14,644 nt of DNA, taken from contig JAXHUA010000180.1 of NCBI GenBank assembly GCA_034189695.1, positions 1 through 14,644 of the forward strand, read 5' to 3'. Position 1 is the stretch's first letter; each line of letters opens with the position of its first letter. The notes under the pieces were generated by a model that saw only the letters and a list, made by a program, of their open reading frames with translations, was not told the DNA's origin and did no database searches. Made by a program: the position numbers and the translations under genes. Origin of the DNA: JAXHUA01 sp034189695 (GTDB lineage: Bacteria > Chloroflexota > Dehalococcoidia > E44-bin15). Below are positions 8,625-14,644 of this stretch, piece after piece.

Positions 8625-9047
8625 ATGGAAAGACAGAGCCTGGCGTTGATTGCCCACGACTCGAAGAAGGACGACATGGTCCGCATGGCAGAGGCGCACC
8701 GCGAGGAACTGAGCACCCTTTCACTGGTCGCCACCAGCGGTACGGGCAGGCTTATCCACTCGCGCACCGGGCTGCACGTCACGCTGGTACGAAGCGGTCC
8801 TCACGGCGGTGACCAGCAGATAGGAGCGCTCGTAGCCAGCGGTGAGATACAGGCGGTGGTGTTCCTCCGTGACCCGCTGCTGGCGCAGCCCCATGAGCCC
8901 GACATAACAGCACTGCTACGGGTCTGCGATGTGCACAACGTACCGGTGGCCACCAACCTGCCAACGGCCGAGGCGGTGCTGCGCATGCTGTATGGGCATG
9001 AGAGGGAACTGAATGGAGCAAAGCTCCTTGCGCCCTCCGCCAACTGA
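8625..9047 (+). CDS. mgsA: Methylglyoxal synthase
   Basis: MgsA converts dihydroxyacetone phosphate to methylglyoxal and free inorganic phosphate in the cytoplasm; the E. coli enzyme is inhibited by phosphate. The 140 residues (E. coli 152) contain ALIAHDSKKDDMV, the phosphate site SGPHGGDQQIGALV at 57-70 and FLRDPLLAQPHEPDITALLR followed by CDVHNVPVATN. All four residues I associate with E. coli catalysis align at a constant offset of 8: His19=His11, Asp71=Asp63, His98=His90, Asp101=Asp93, so it should be active. The strong GGGAGGTGA site before ATG 8625 fixes the start; an ATG at 8621 is out of frame. It is the first gene behind the Pho-type repeats and precedes pstS by 74 bp, placing it in the phosphate-starvation operon. 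Confidence 0.95.
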   Translation: MERQSLALIAHDSKKDDMVRMAEAHREELSTLSLVATSGTGRLIHSRTGLHVTLVRSGPHGGDQQIGALVASGEIQAVVFLRDPLLAQPHEPDITALLRVCDVHNVPVATNLPTAEAVLRMLYGHERELNGAKLLAPSAN

Positions 9048-9110
9048 GGGTCCGAGCCCCATCCCCCTGGTTGACAGCCTTTGTAGCACGGACTGGGGAG
9101 TCCACAAGTC

Positions 9111-9117
9111 AAGGAGG
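9111..9117 (+). promoter_or_regulatory. Ribosome-binding site fixing the pstS start
   Basis: AAGGAGG sits 4 nt before ATG 9122. The frame is open back to TTG 9071, but that codon has no ribosome-binding site and would add 17 residues before the signal peptide. A small hairpin GGACT-GGGG-AGTCC (9090-9103) lies just upstream. Confidence 0.8.
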
Positions 9118-9121
9118 TAGC

Positions 9122-9931
9122 ATGGACACAAGACGAAGGAAGAACTGGTCTGTCGTAATCCTCTTATGCTTGCTCGCTGTCGTGCTGGCCCTTGCTGGCT
9201 GTGGCGGTAAGGCCAGAATCACCGAGGCGGGTTCAACAACGGTCCAGCCGTTGGCGGAGAAGCTGGCCGAGGCATTCATGGAGGACAATCCCGACGTCGA
9301 GGTCATTATCCAGGCTGGTGGCTCCAGCACCGGCGTCAAGTCCTGCAATGAGGGGACAGTCGACATTGGGGCCGCCTCACGTGAACTGAAGCCCGAGGAG
9401 CCCGACCTGATAACACACCTTCTCGCCCGTGACGGCATCGCCATCGTGGTGCACCCCTCGAACCCGGTCGCAGGCCTGACCACGGAGGAAGTGAGGAGCA
9501 TCTTCGCCGGCGACATCACCAACTGGAGCGAGGTCGGGGGTGACGACGAGGCTATTACCGTGATAGCCAGGGAGGAAGGGTCCGGCACCAGGACCGCCTT
9601 TGAAGAGATGGTAATGGGAGAGGAACTCGTCACGGCCACCGCCATCCTTCAGCCGTCCAACGGCACCATACGGACAGCCGTCGCCAGCACGCCGGCATCG
9701 ATAGGATTCATGTCGTTCGGCTACGTGGACGAGGCGGTGAAGTCACTGGCCATCGACGGTGTGGAGGGCTCGGCGGAGAACGCCAAGACCGGAACGTATC
9801 CCATCGTGCGTCCCCTCTACTTCCTCACCAAGGAAGAGCCTGAGGGCCTCGTCAAGGACTTCATTGACTTCTGCCTCGGCTCAGAGGGTCAGGACATCGT
9901 CCAGGACCAGGGCTACATCCGCGTGGACTAG
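9122..9931 (+). CDS. pstS: Phosphate ABC transporter substrate-binding lipoprotein PstS
   Basis: PstS captures phosphate outside the membrane and hands it to PstCA. The 269-residue protein starts with a basic stretch (RRRK), a hydrophobic core and the lipobox LALAGC, so Cys27 should be lipidated. This fits a cell that anchors its binding proteins rather than leaving them free in a periplasm. Phosphate-contacting segments typical of the family are visible: AGSTTVQPLAEKL near 34-46, GGSSTGVKSC, AASREL and REEGSGTRTAFEEM. The length is short but normal for lipoprotein PstS forms (about 270-300). It is the second gene of the operon and is followed by a strong stem-loop before pstC. Confidence 0.94.
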   Translation: MDTRRRKNWSVVILLCLLAVVLALAGCGGKARITEAGSTTVQPLAEKLAEAFMEDNPDVEVIIQAGGSSTGVKSCNEGTVDIGAASRELKPEEPDLITHLLARDGIAIVVHPSNPVAGLTTEEVRSIFAGDITNWSEVGGDDEAITVIAREEGSGTRTAFEEMVMGEELVTATAILQPSNGTIRTAVASTPASIGFMSFGYVDEAVKSLAIDGVEGSAENAKTGTYPIVRPLYFLTKEEPEGLVKDFIDFCLGSEGQDIVQDQGYIRVD

Positions 9932-9947
9932 CCCTATCGTCTGAAAC

Positions 9948-9973
9948 GCGAGCGGGACACCTGTCTCGCTCGC
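9948..9973 (+). other. Stem-loop between pstS and pstC
   Basis: Arms GCGAGCGGGACA and TGTCTCGCTCGC (12 nt each, one G-U pair) are separated by only 2 nt; opening the innermost pair gives an 11-bp stem with a tetraloop. No T-run follows, and pstC starts 12 nt later. It resembles the mRNA-stabilising or partial-termination hairpins often found after binding-protein genes in ABC operons, which keep PstS more abundant than the permeases. That role is inferred. Confidence 0.65.
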
Positions 9974-9985
9974 AGAAGGGCAACG

Positions 9986-10855
9986 ATGCGATCTCGTTAT
10001 TTCATTGACCGTACGGCCAAGTACGTGGTGCTCATCAGCGCCTCGGCCTCCTTCCTGGTGCTGCTGGCTATCGGGGTCTTCGTCTTCGAAGAAGGTTTGC
10101 CGGCGTTTATGGAAGTGGGTCTGGGGAACTTCCTGTTCGGCACGGAGTGGCGCCCCGGCATAGGCCAGTACGGCATCCTCCCCATGATAGTCGGCTCGGT
10201 TGCGGTCACCGCCGGCTCCATGATTCTCGCCATCCCTCTCGGCATCGGGTGCGCCATACTTCTCGCCGAGGTCGCACCATACCGCGTCCGCCAGGTCCTG
10301 AGGCCGGCGGTCGAGCTTCTGGTCGGCATCCCATCCGTCGTCTACGGACTCGTGGGCATGCTGCTCGTGGTCCCCCTGATACGCGAGATTGCCGGCACGG
10401 GCTACAGTGTGGCCGCGGCATCGATCGTGCTCATGGCCATGGTGCTTCCCACCATCGTCGGCATAAGCGAAGACAGCATCAGGGCTGTGCCCTCCGACTA
10501 CAAGGAAGGGGCCCTGGCCCTCGGGGCGACCCAGTGGCAGACCATATGGAACGTACTCCTCCCGGCGGCACGGTCCGGCATCATCGCGGCGGTCGTGCTG
10601 GGAATGGGCAGGGCCATCGGAGAGACGATGGCCATGATAATGGTTATCGGCAACTCGGTGTTGATCCCCACATCACCCTTCAGCTCAGCACGCACGCTGA
10701 CGGGCAACATCGCCGTCGAGATAACGTATGCCGCAGGTCTGCATGAGAGCGCCCTTTTCGCCACCGGTGTCGTCCTGTTCGCGCTCATTGTCATATTGAA
10801 TAGCATCGCCGTTGTCGGCCTGAGAAGGGGGGTCCGTGTTCAGCTTCACCCCTAA
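9986..10855 (+). CDS. pstC: Phosphate ABC transporter permease PstC
   Basis: This is an integral membrane subunit forming the phosphate channel with PstA. It has 289 residues with about six hydrophobic segments; the first, at about 13-34, follows a short basic cytoplasmic N-terminus. The outer loop after helix 1 has the PstC-type LFGTEWRPG ... QYGILPMIVGS. The ATPase-coupling EAA loop reads EGALALGATQWQTIWNVLLP at 174-193, with GRAIGETMAM following. An AGAAGGG stretch precedes the ATG. The stop lies inside pstA (20-bp overlap), which supports coupled translation. PstC rather than PstA is assigned from the loop after helix 1 and from gene order. Confidence 0.94.
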   Translation: MRSRYFIDRTAKYVVLISASASFLVLLAIGVFVFEEGLPAFMEVGLGNFLFGTEWRPGIGQYGILPMIVGSVAVTAGSMILAIPLGIGCAILLAEVAPYRVRQVLRPAVELLVGIPSVVYGLVGMLLVVPLIREIAGTGYSVAAASIVLMAMVLPTIVGISEDSIRAVPSDYKEGALALGATQWQTIWNVLLPAARSGIIAAVVLGMGRAIGETMAMIMVIGNSVLIPTSPFSSARTLTGNIAVEITYAAGLHESALFATGVVLFALIVILNSIAVVGLRRGVRVQLHP

Positions 10856-11684
10856 GTTGACTCAGCGAGTCGCCATGACCCTGATCTGGGGAGCGGGGGC
10901 TGTAGCCGTTCTGATACTCCTCGCCGTCATAGGGTTCGTGCTCGTTCAGGGTTTGCCGTCGGTGACCTGGAGCTTCCTGACGACGGCCCCCAAGGGTGGC
11001 CTGAACGCCGAGGGCGGCATATCAACAGCGATCGTATCCACCTTCTATCTCATCGTCGTCACCCTCGTCGTCCTTATTCCACCCGGGCTGGGTGCGGCCA
11101 TCTACCTGGCCGAATACGCCGGAGACAACTGGTTCACCCGCATCACCCGCTACGGGGTGGAAACCCTGGCCGGCGTGCCTTCCATCGTCTTCGGCCTTTT
11201 CGGTTTCGCCCTGTTCGTGACCGCCCTACTCTTCAACTACTCGATACTCTCGGGGGCCCTCACACTGGTCTGTCTTCTCCTGCCCACTCTCATTCGTACC
11301 TCCGAGGAGGCGATCAAGTCGGTGCCCCAGTCCCACCGCGAGGCTGCTCTGGCCCTCGGAGCGACCAAGTGGCAGACGATACGGCACGTGCTCCTGCCTG
11401 CCGCTCTGCCAGGCATTGTGACCGGGGTTATCCTGTGTGTGGGACGCGTCGTCGAGGAGACAGCATGTCTCTACGTCACCATGGGAGGCAGTGCGGCCAT
11501 GCCCACCTCGCTTCTCTCTCCGGGTCGGACCCTGTCGCTGCACCTCTACTACGTGGCGACCGAGACCATTGCCTTCGACAAGGCCATGGCCACCGGCGCG
11601 GTGCTTATCATCATCATCCTTGTCATCAACACCACCACCAATTTGCTGTCACAACGCTTCCAAGCTAAGATGAGAGGTGCCTGA
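10836..11684 (+). CDS. pstA: Phosphate ABC transporter permease PstA
   Basis: This is the second channel subunit, 282 residues with about six hydrophobic segments. The PstA-type GLNAEGGISTAIVSTFYLI at about 53-71 and the EAA loop EAALALGATKWQTIRHVLLP at 169-188 are present, followed by GRVVEETACLYVTMGG. The start is GTG, 4 nt after a GAAGGGGGG site, within the last codons of pstC. The stop overlaps the pstB start by one base (TGATG), so pstC, pstA and pstB form one coupled unit. Confidence 0.94.
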   Translation: MFSFTPKLTQRVAMTLIWGAGAVAVLILLAVIGFVLVQGLPSVTWSFLTTAPKGGLNAEGGISTAIVSTFYLIVVTLVVLIPPGLGAAIYLAEYAGDNWFTRITRYGVETLAGVPSIVFGLFGFALFVTALLFNYSILSGALTLVCLLLPTLIRTSEEAIKSVPQSHREAALALGATKWQTIRHVLLPAALPGIVTGVILCVGRVVEETACLYVTMGGSAAMPTSLLSPGRTLSLHLYYVATETIAFDKAMATGAVLIIIILVINTTTNLLSQRFQAKMRGA

Positions 11685-12553
11685 TGCAGTACCCAATTGG
11701 GCCTTCAGGTATCACTTCATACGGCGGCGGAACGGCCCAGTTCTTGCACAACTTCAGGAATCGCACGCACGTGAACGGCTTCAATGGTGTGAAGCTCAGG
11801 ACCGAGAAAGCGAGCCTGTTCTACGGGTCCTTCCAGGCGTTGCGGGAAATAACGCTCGACATTCCCGAACGTTCCATTACCGCCATCATTGGACCGTCGG
11901 GATGCGGCAAGTCGTCATACCTGCGGCTGTTCAATCGAATGAATGACCTCATCGGTGGAGCCAGGGTTGAAGGCCGCGTCGAGCTTGATGGCGTGTCGCT
12001 CTACGAGGGCTCTGTCGATGTTGTCGAATTGAGGAAGCGGGTCGGTATGGTGTTCCAGAAGCCCAACCCGTTCCCCATGTCGGTCTCTCACAACGTGGCC
12101 TTTGGTCCGAGGCGGCACGGAAAGAGAAACCGCAGCGAGCTGGACGACATTGTTGAGAAAAGCCTGCGACAGGCCGCTCTGTGGGATGAGGTTAACGACA
12201 AGCTCAATCAATCGGCTCTGGCCCTCAGCGGCGGGCAACAGCAGCGCCTCTGCATCGCGCGAGTCCTGGCGGTTGAGCCCGAGGTTATCCTGATGGATGA
12301 GCCATGCAGCGCGCTCGACCCTGTCGCTACCCTCAGGATCGAGGACCTGATGCGAGACCTGGCCAGGAACTACACTATCGTTATCGTCACCCACAACATG
12401 CAGCAGGCGGCTCGCGTGTCGGATATGGCGGCCTTCTTCATGATGGAGGAGGACAGGTCTGGAGTGCTGGTAGAGCATGGCCCGACATCGCAGATATTCA
12501 CCAATCCGAAAGACAAGAGAACGGAGGACTACATAACCGGGAGATTCGGATAG
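11684..12553 (+). CDS. pstB: Phosphate ABC transporter ATPase PstB with N-terminal extension
   Basis: PstB is the cytoplasmic ATPase that drives PstCA. The 289 residues exceed the usual 250-260. Homologous sequence begins at about residue 36 (VKLRTEKASLFYGSFQALREI), leaving an extra glycine-, asparagine- and aromatic-rich head with no recognisable domain. Motifs: Walker A GPSGCGKSS at 70-78 (most PstB have GKST), Q loop VFQKPNPFPMS, signature LSGGQQQRLCIARVLA from 181, Walker B VILMDEPCSALDP with Asp205 and Glu206, and the switch His in VTHNMQQA. The start at 11684 is supported by the one-base overlap with pstA and an AGAGGTG site. Internal GTG codons at 11771 and 11789 lack such sites. A 172-bp spacer with no convincing gene separates it from phoU. 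Confidence 0.95.
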   Translation: MQYPIGPSGITSYGGGTAQFLHNFRNRTHVNGFNGVKLRTEKASLFYGSFQALREITLDIPERSITAIIGPSGCGKSSYLRLFNRMNDLIGGARVEGRVELDGVSLYEGSVDVVELRKRVGMVFQKPNPFPMSVSHNVAFGPRRHGKRNRSELDDIVEKSLRQAALWDEVNDKLNQSALALSGGQQQRLCIARVLAVEPEVILMDEPCSALDPVATLRIEDLMRDLARNYTIVIVTHNMQQAARVSDMAAFFMMEEDRSGVLVEHGPTSQIFTNPKDKRTEDYITGRFG

Positions 12554-12712
12554 CGCACTGCGTGCCGCTCAGCGCTCCGAACGAGAGATGCTCGCTCTGG
12601 CGTCACGAGGGCGCAGGCGGTACGCATGGTCACCAGGACTGTCCTTTCCCTTGGGACTCTGGCAACGTTGAACAGCATCGTATGGCACGAAATGGAGGTA
12701 GTGCCGCAGCGC

Positions 12713-12718
12713 GGAGGT
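12713..12718 (+). promoter_or_regulatory. Ribosome-binding site fixing the phoU start
   Basis: GGAGGT lies 7 nt before ATG 12726. An in-frame GTG at 12717 falls within this site and is therefore unlikely to be the start. Confidence 0.75.
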
Positions 12719-12725
12719 GTCGACA

Positions 12726-13394
12726 ATGGAGATACGAACGGATTTCCGACACAGGCTGAAGCAGCTTCAGGACGAACTGCTGGTCATGGGAAGCATGGTG
12801 GATAAAGCCATCGGCCGGTCCGTCGACGTCCTGAAGAACCGGGACCTGGAAGGCGCGCGTCAGGTGATCGCCGACGACCTCAAGATAAACAACAAGCGAT
12901 TTGAGATCGAGGAGAGCGGCACCAAGCTGATTGCGACGCAGCAGCCGATGGCGGGCGACCTGCGCACCATCATCGCCGTCCTCGCGATAGTAACCGAGCT
13001 TGAAAGGATCGGGGACCATGCGGAGGGGATCGCCAGTATAACCATCATGATAGGTGACGAGCCACCTCTGAAGCCGCTCATTGACATACCTCGCATGGCG
13101 GACACGGCCAGGGAAATGCTGCGCCAGAGCCTCAACGCGTTTGTGGCCCGAGACGTGGAGGAATCGAGACGGATCTGCTCCAAGGATGACGAAGTGGACA
13201 ACCTCTACGACCAGGTATACCGCGAGCTGCTCACTTTCATGATTGAGGATCCAAGGACGATCACCAGAGCCACACGCCTCATGTGGGTGGCCCACAACCT
13301 GGAACGCATCGCGGACCGAGTGACCAACATCTGCGAGCGTACGGCCTTCCTTGTGACCGGCAAGATGGAGGAGATCGGCGCCTCCAAGTACTAG
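12726..13394 (+). CDS. phoU: Phosphate signalling regulator PhoU
   Basis: PhoU links the state of the Pst transporter to PhoR and in other bacteria represses the Pho response when phosphate is plentiful. The 222 residues form the expected two three-helix repeats. The metal-binding signatures are ELERIGDHAEGI at 91-102 (Glu93, Asp97) and NLERIADRVTNICE at 191-204 (Glu193, Asp197). The first repeat also shows QQPMAGDLRTIIAVLAIVTE. It is soluble and fully helical by composition. It is the last gene of the plus-strand operon, 172 bp after pstB, and no clear intrinsic terminator is visible in the 45 bp before the convergent gene. Confidence 0.95.
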   Translation: MEIRTDFRHRLKQLQDELLVMGSMVDKAIGRSVDVLKNRDLEGARQVIADDLKINNKRFEIEESGTKLIATQQPMAGDLRTIIAVLAIVTELERIGDHAEGIASITIMIGDEPPLKPLIDIPRMADTAREMLRQSLNAFVARDVEESRRICSKDDEVDNLYDQVYRELLTFMIEDPRTITRATRLMWVAHNLERIADRVTNICERTAFLVTGKMEEIGASKY

Positions 13395-13439
13395 ACCGAC
13401 GAGGCCCGTCCGTCACTTCGGCCGATTACGCCAGGCTCA

Positions 13440-14399
13440 TCACGCCTCGGGCCCCTCCCGGGCCAACTCACAGAGCCTCTCCGCCAGGCCCGCTATGTAG
13501 TCGTGGTTCTCAAGCCGCTCAACCCAGGCGGCGGGCAGCGCGTCCACACCCAGGTGTGCGCCAGAGATGGCCCCAGCCATACAGGCGATGGTGTCCGTAT
13601 CGCCTCCCAGGCTGATGGCGTAGACAACCGTCGCCGGGAAGTCACAGGGATGGGACAGGAAGCAGAAGATGGCCGTGGGCACCGACTCGAAGGCTTCGAT
13701 CCCGTGACCAAGCTCCCGCACCACCTGTCCCCGGTCGTCGACGCGCCCGAGCAGCGATGTGAATGCGGCAATCTTGGCGCGGTAGACGTCCTCCAAGGCC
13801 AAACTGCCAAGCCGGGAGATAAAGGCTGAGGCATCAGGCGGGCTAGAGGGGTCTTCGGCGACCGCTAGCGCCACCGCCAGAGCCTGGAGCGCTGCCCCCT
13901 CCATGCCCAGCGAATGGGAATGCGTTATCAGGCTCGTCCCGCTCGCCACCTCGTGGAGCTTCACGTGGTCGTTCCAGTACAGAAGGCCGACAGGAGCCGC
14001 GCGCATGGCCGCCCCATTCCCGAAGGAACCGCCGGGGTAGACGTGTGAAGAAGCTCTGTCCCACGCCTCGCCGCTCCTTATGAGCCTGAACACGCGCGGC
14101 GGCCCGGGCCCGTAGCCGCGCCACGGCTCCTCAGCAAAGTTCTCAATGAAACGCTCCGCCATGTGAGCCCCGTCGAAGCCGTGGCACTCGATGAGCTACT
14201 CGGCCATCCCAATGGTCATGTGCGTGTCGTCCGTGTAGCGCAGCGGGCCACCAGCGCCAGCTATGACGTCGGCCTCAAGCCGGGCCGCCATTCTGTGGCC
14301 CTCACGCGAGGCGCCCAGGGCATCACCCAGCGCCGCCCCCAACAGCGAACCGAGGAACTTCTTCCGCAACCGCTCGCTATCCACGTCATTCACCGCCAC
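13440..14399 (-). pseudogene. ADP-ribosylglycohydrolase-family gene interrupted by an in-frame TAG
   Basis: The family removes ADP-ribose from proteins or related conjugates using two metal ions. Reading from GTG 14399, 67 codons run through GSLLGAALGDALG and the metal motif YTDDTHMT (TDDT at 56-59), then hit TAG at 14198-14196. The same frame continues without shift (LIECHGFDGAH, then ATG at 14162) for another 251 codons, including RGYGPG, PGGSFGNGAAMRAAPVG and the second metal motif SLGGDTDTIACMAGAISGA, ending at TGA 13440. The total of about 319 codons fits an intact family member. Homologues usually have AESLIE where this has AE-stop-LIE, so a Ser TCG to TAG change is likely. Each half lacks one metal motif, so neither should be active alone. 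TAG ends seven other genes here, so recoding is unlikely. Sequencing error remains possible. It faces phoU tail to tail. Confidence 0.85.
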
Positions 14400-14644
14400 G
14401 AATCATAGCCCAGCCACGCCAGCCGTTCAACCTGCGCCGCGAACCTCAGCGCATCATGCCGGCCCCGCTGAGAACCACCCCCCGTTTGCCTCCACCACGG
14501 CTTCCCGCGCCCCCTGCCATCCCGCGTGTTGCGTCAATAGAAAGTGTTACCGAACGGTGGTTGGTTGCCTCATAAATGAGGTTACCGAAGCCTCCTTTCC
14601 TTGGGCATGCTCAGCCATGGCCCATAGTGTTTCCAGTTGACGGT
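14400..14644. other. Right-edge non-coding stretch upstream of the hydrolase gene
   Basis: No frame here shows family resemblance or a good ribosome-binding site. It holds the inverted repeat at 14563-14586, two copies of GTTACCGAA (14546-14554 and 14581-14589, 35 bp apart) and a GC-rich tract (14440-14530). I could not place a convincing promoter for the minus-strand gene: a TTGACG at 14532-14537 has no -10 at the right distance. Confidence 0.4.
14563..14586. repeat. Imperfect inverted repeat centred on AA
   Basis: GGTTGCCTCAT-AA-ATGAGGTTACC: the inner 6 bp (CCTCAT/ATGAGG) pair perfectly, and the full 11-bp arms have one mismatch and one G-T pair. It could be an operator or an RNA stem; there is no T-run next to it. 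A smaller palindrome ACCG-AA-CGGT lies at 14549-14558. Confidence 0.5.

Noticed and set aside
9071..9099. TTGACA at 9071 as a separate pstS promoter
   Set aside because: The sequence 17 nt downstream (TGGGGA) is not a -10 element; pstS is better explained by the promoter before mgsA.
12626..12805. Small ORF of 59 codons from ATG 12626 in the pstB-phoU spacer
   Set aside because: It overlaps phoU by about 80 bp in another frame, has no good ribosome-binding site and no family resemblance.
13395..13439. Bidirectional terminator between phoU and the hydrolase gene
   Set aside because: Only short imperfect GC-rich complementarities and no T-run in either direction.
14162..14198. Recoding of TAG as an amino acid in the hydrolase gene
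   Set aside because: TAG is the normal terminal codon of seven other genes in the window, and no recoding signal is evident, so a nonsense mutation or sequence error is more likely.

Overview
The window is a GC-rich bacterial chromosome segment that is almost fully coding. I see no mobile elements, tRNAs, rRNAs or CRISPR repeats. Gene content and protein style (SecA, Prs, RNase III, a class II tRNA nucleotidyltransferase, a Pho/Pst cluster with an mgsA gene) recall Chloroflexota, perhaps Dehalococcoidia. That placement is from memory of family resemblance, not a search, and is tentative.

Left part, minus strand (1-4415): rnc (RNase III) lies upstream, followed by a 271-bp gap holding a promoter and leader, then a tight group prs - DUF2007-like protein - secA. 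The secA C-terminus runs off the left edge. The rnc promoter interlocks with a divergent promoter serving the plus-strand genes.

Middle part, plus strand (4424-8441): a CCA-adding enzyme/poly(A) polymerase family gene overlaps a small cysteine-rich zinc-binding-type protein. An OmpR-family response regulator and a membrane PAS/HAMP histidine kinase follow, together a PhoB(PhoP)-PhoR phosphate-sensing pair.

Phosphate operon, plus strand (8449-13394): five hexamers of TTAACC type, spaced exactly 11 bp apart, end 9 nt before a -10 element and look like a tandem Pho box. Downstream are mgsA (methylglyoxal synthase), pstS, pstC, pstA, pstB and phoU. The inferred circuit is that PhoR senses phosphate limitation through Pst/PhoU, and phosphorylated PhoB binds the box and turns on high-affinity uptake together with MgsA, whose reaction releases inorganic phosphate from DHAP.

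Right edge, minus strand (13440-14399): an ADP-ribosylglycohydrolase-family gene interrupted by a single in-frame TAG that separates its two metal-binding motifs. The last 245 bp have no gene but contain an inverted repeat.

The most notable points are the 11-bp Pho-box array, mgsA leading the pst operon, the amber-interrupted hydrolase, a missing catalytic-site aspartate in RNase III, and the interlocked rnc/cca promoters. I did not find a clearly new multi-gene system; most of the window is recognisable housekeeping and phosphate-response biology.
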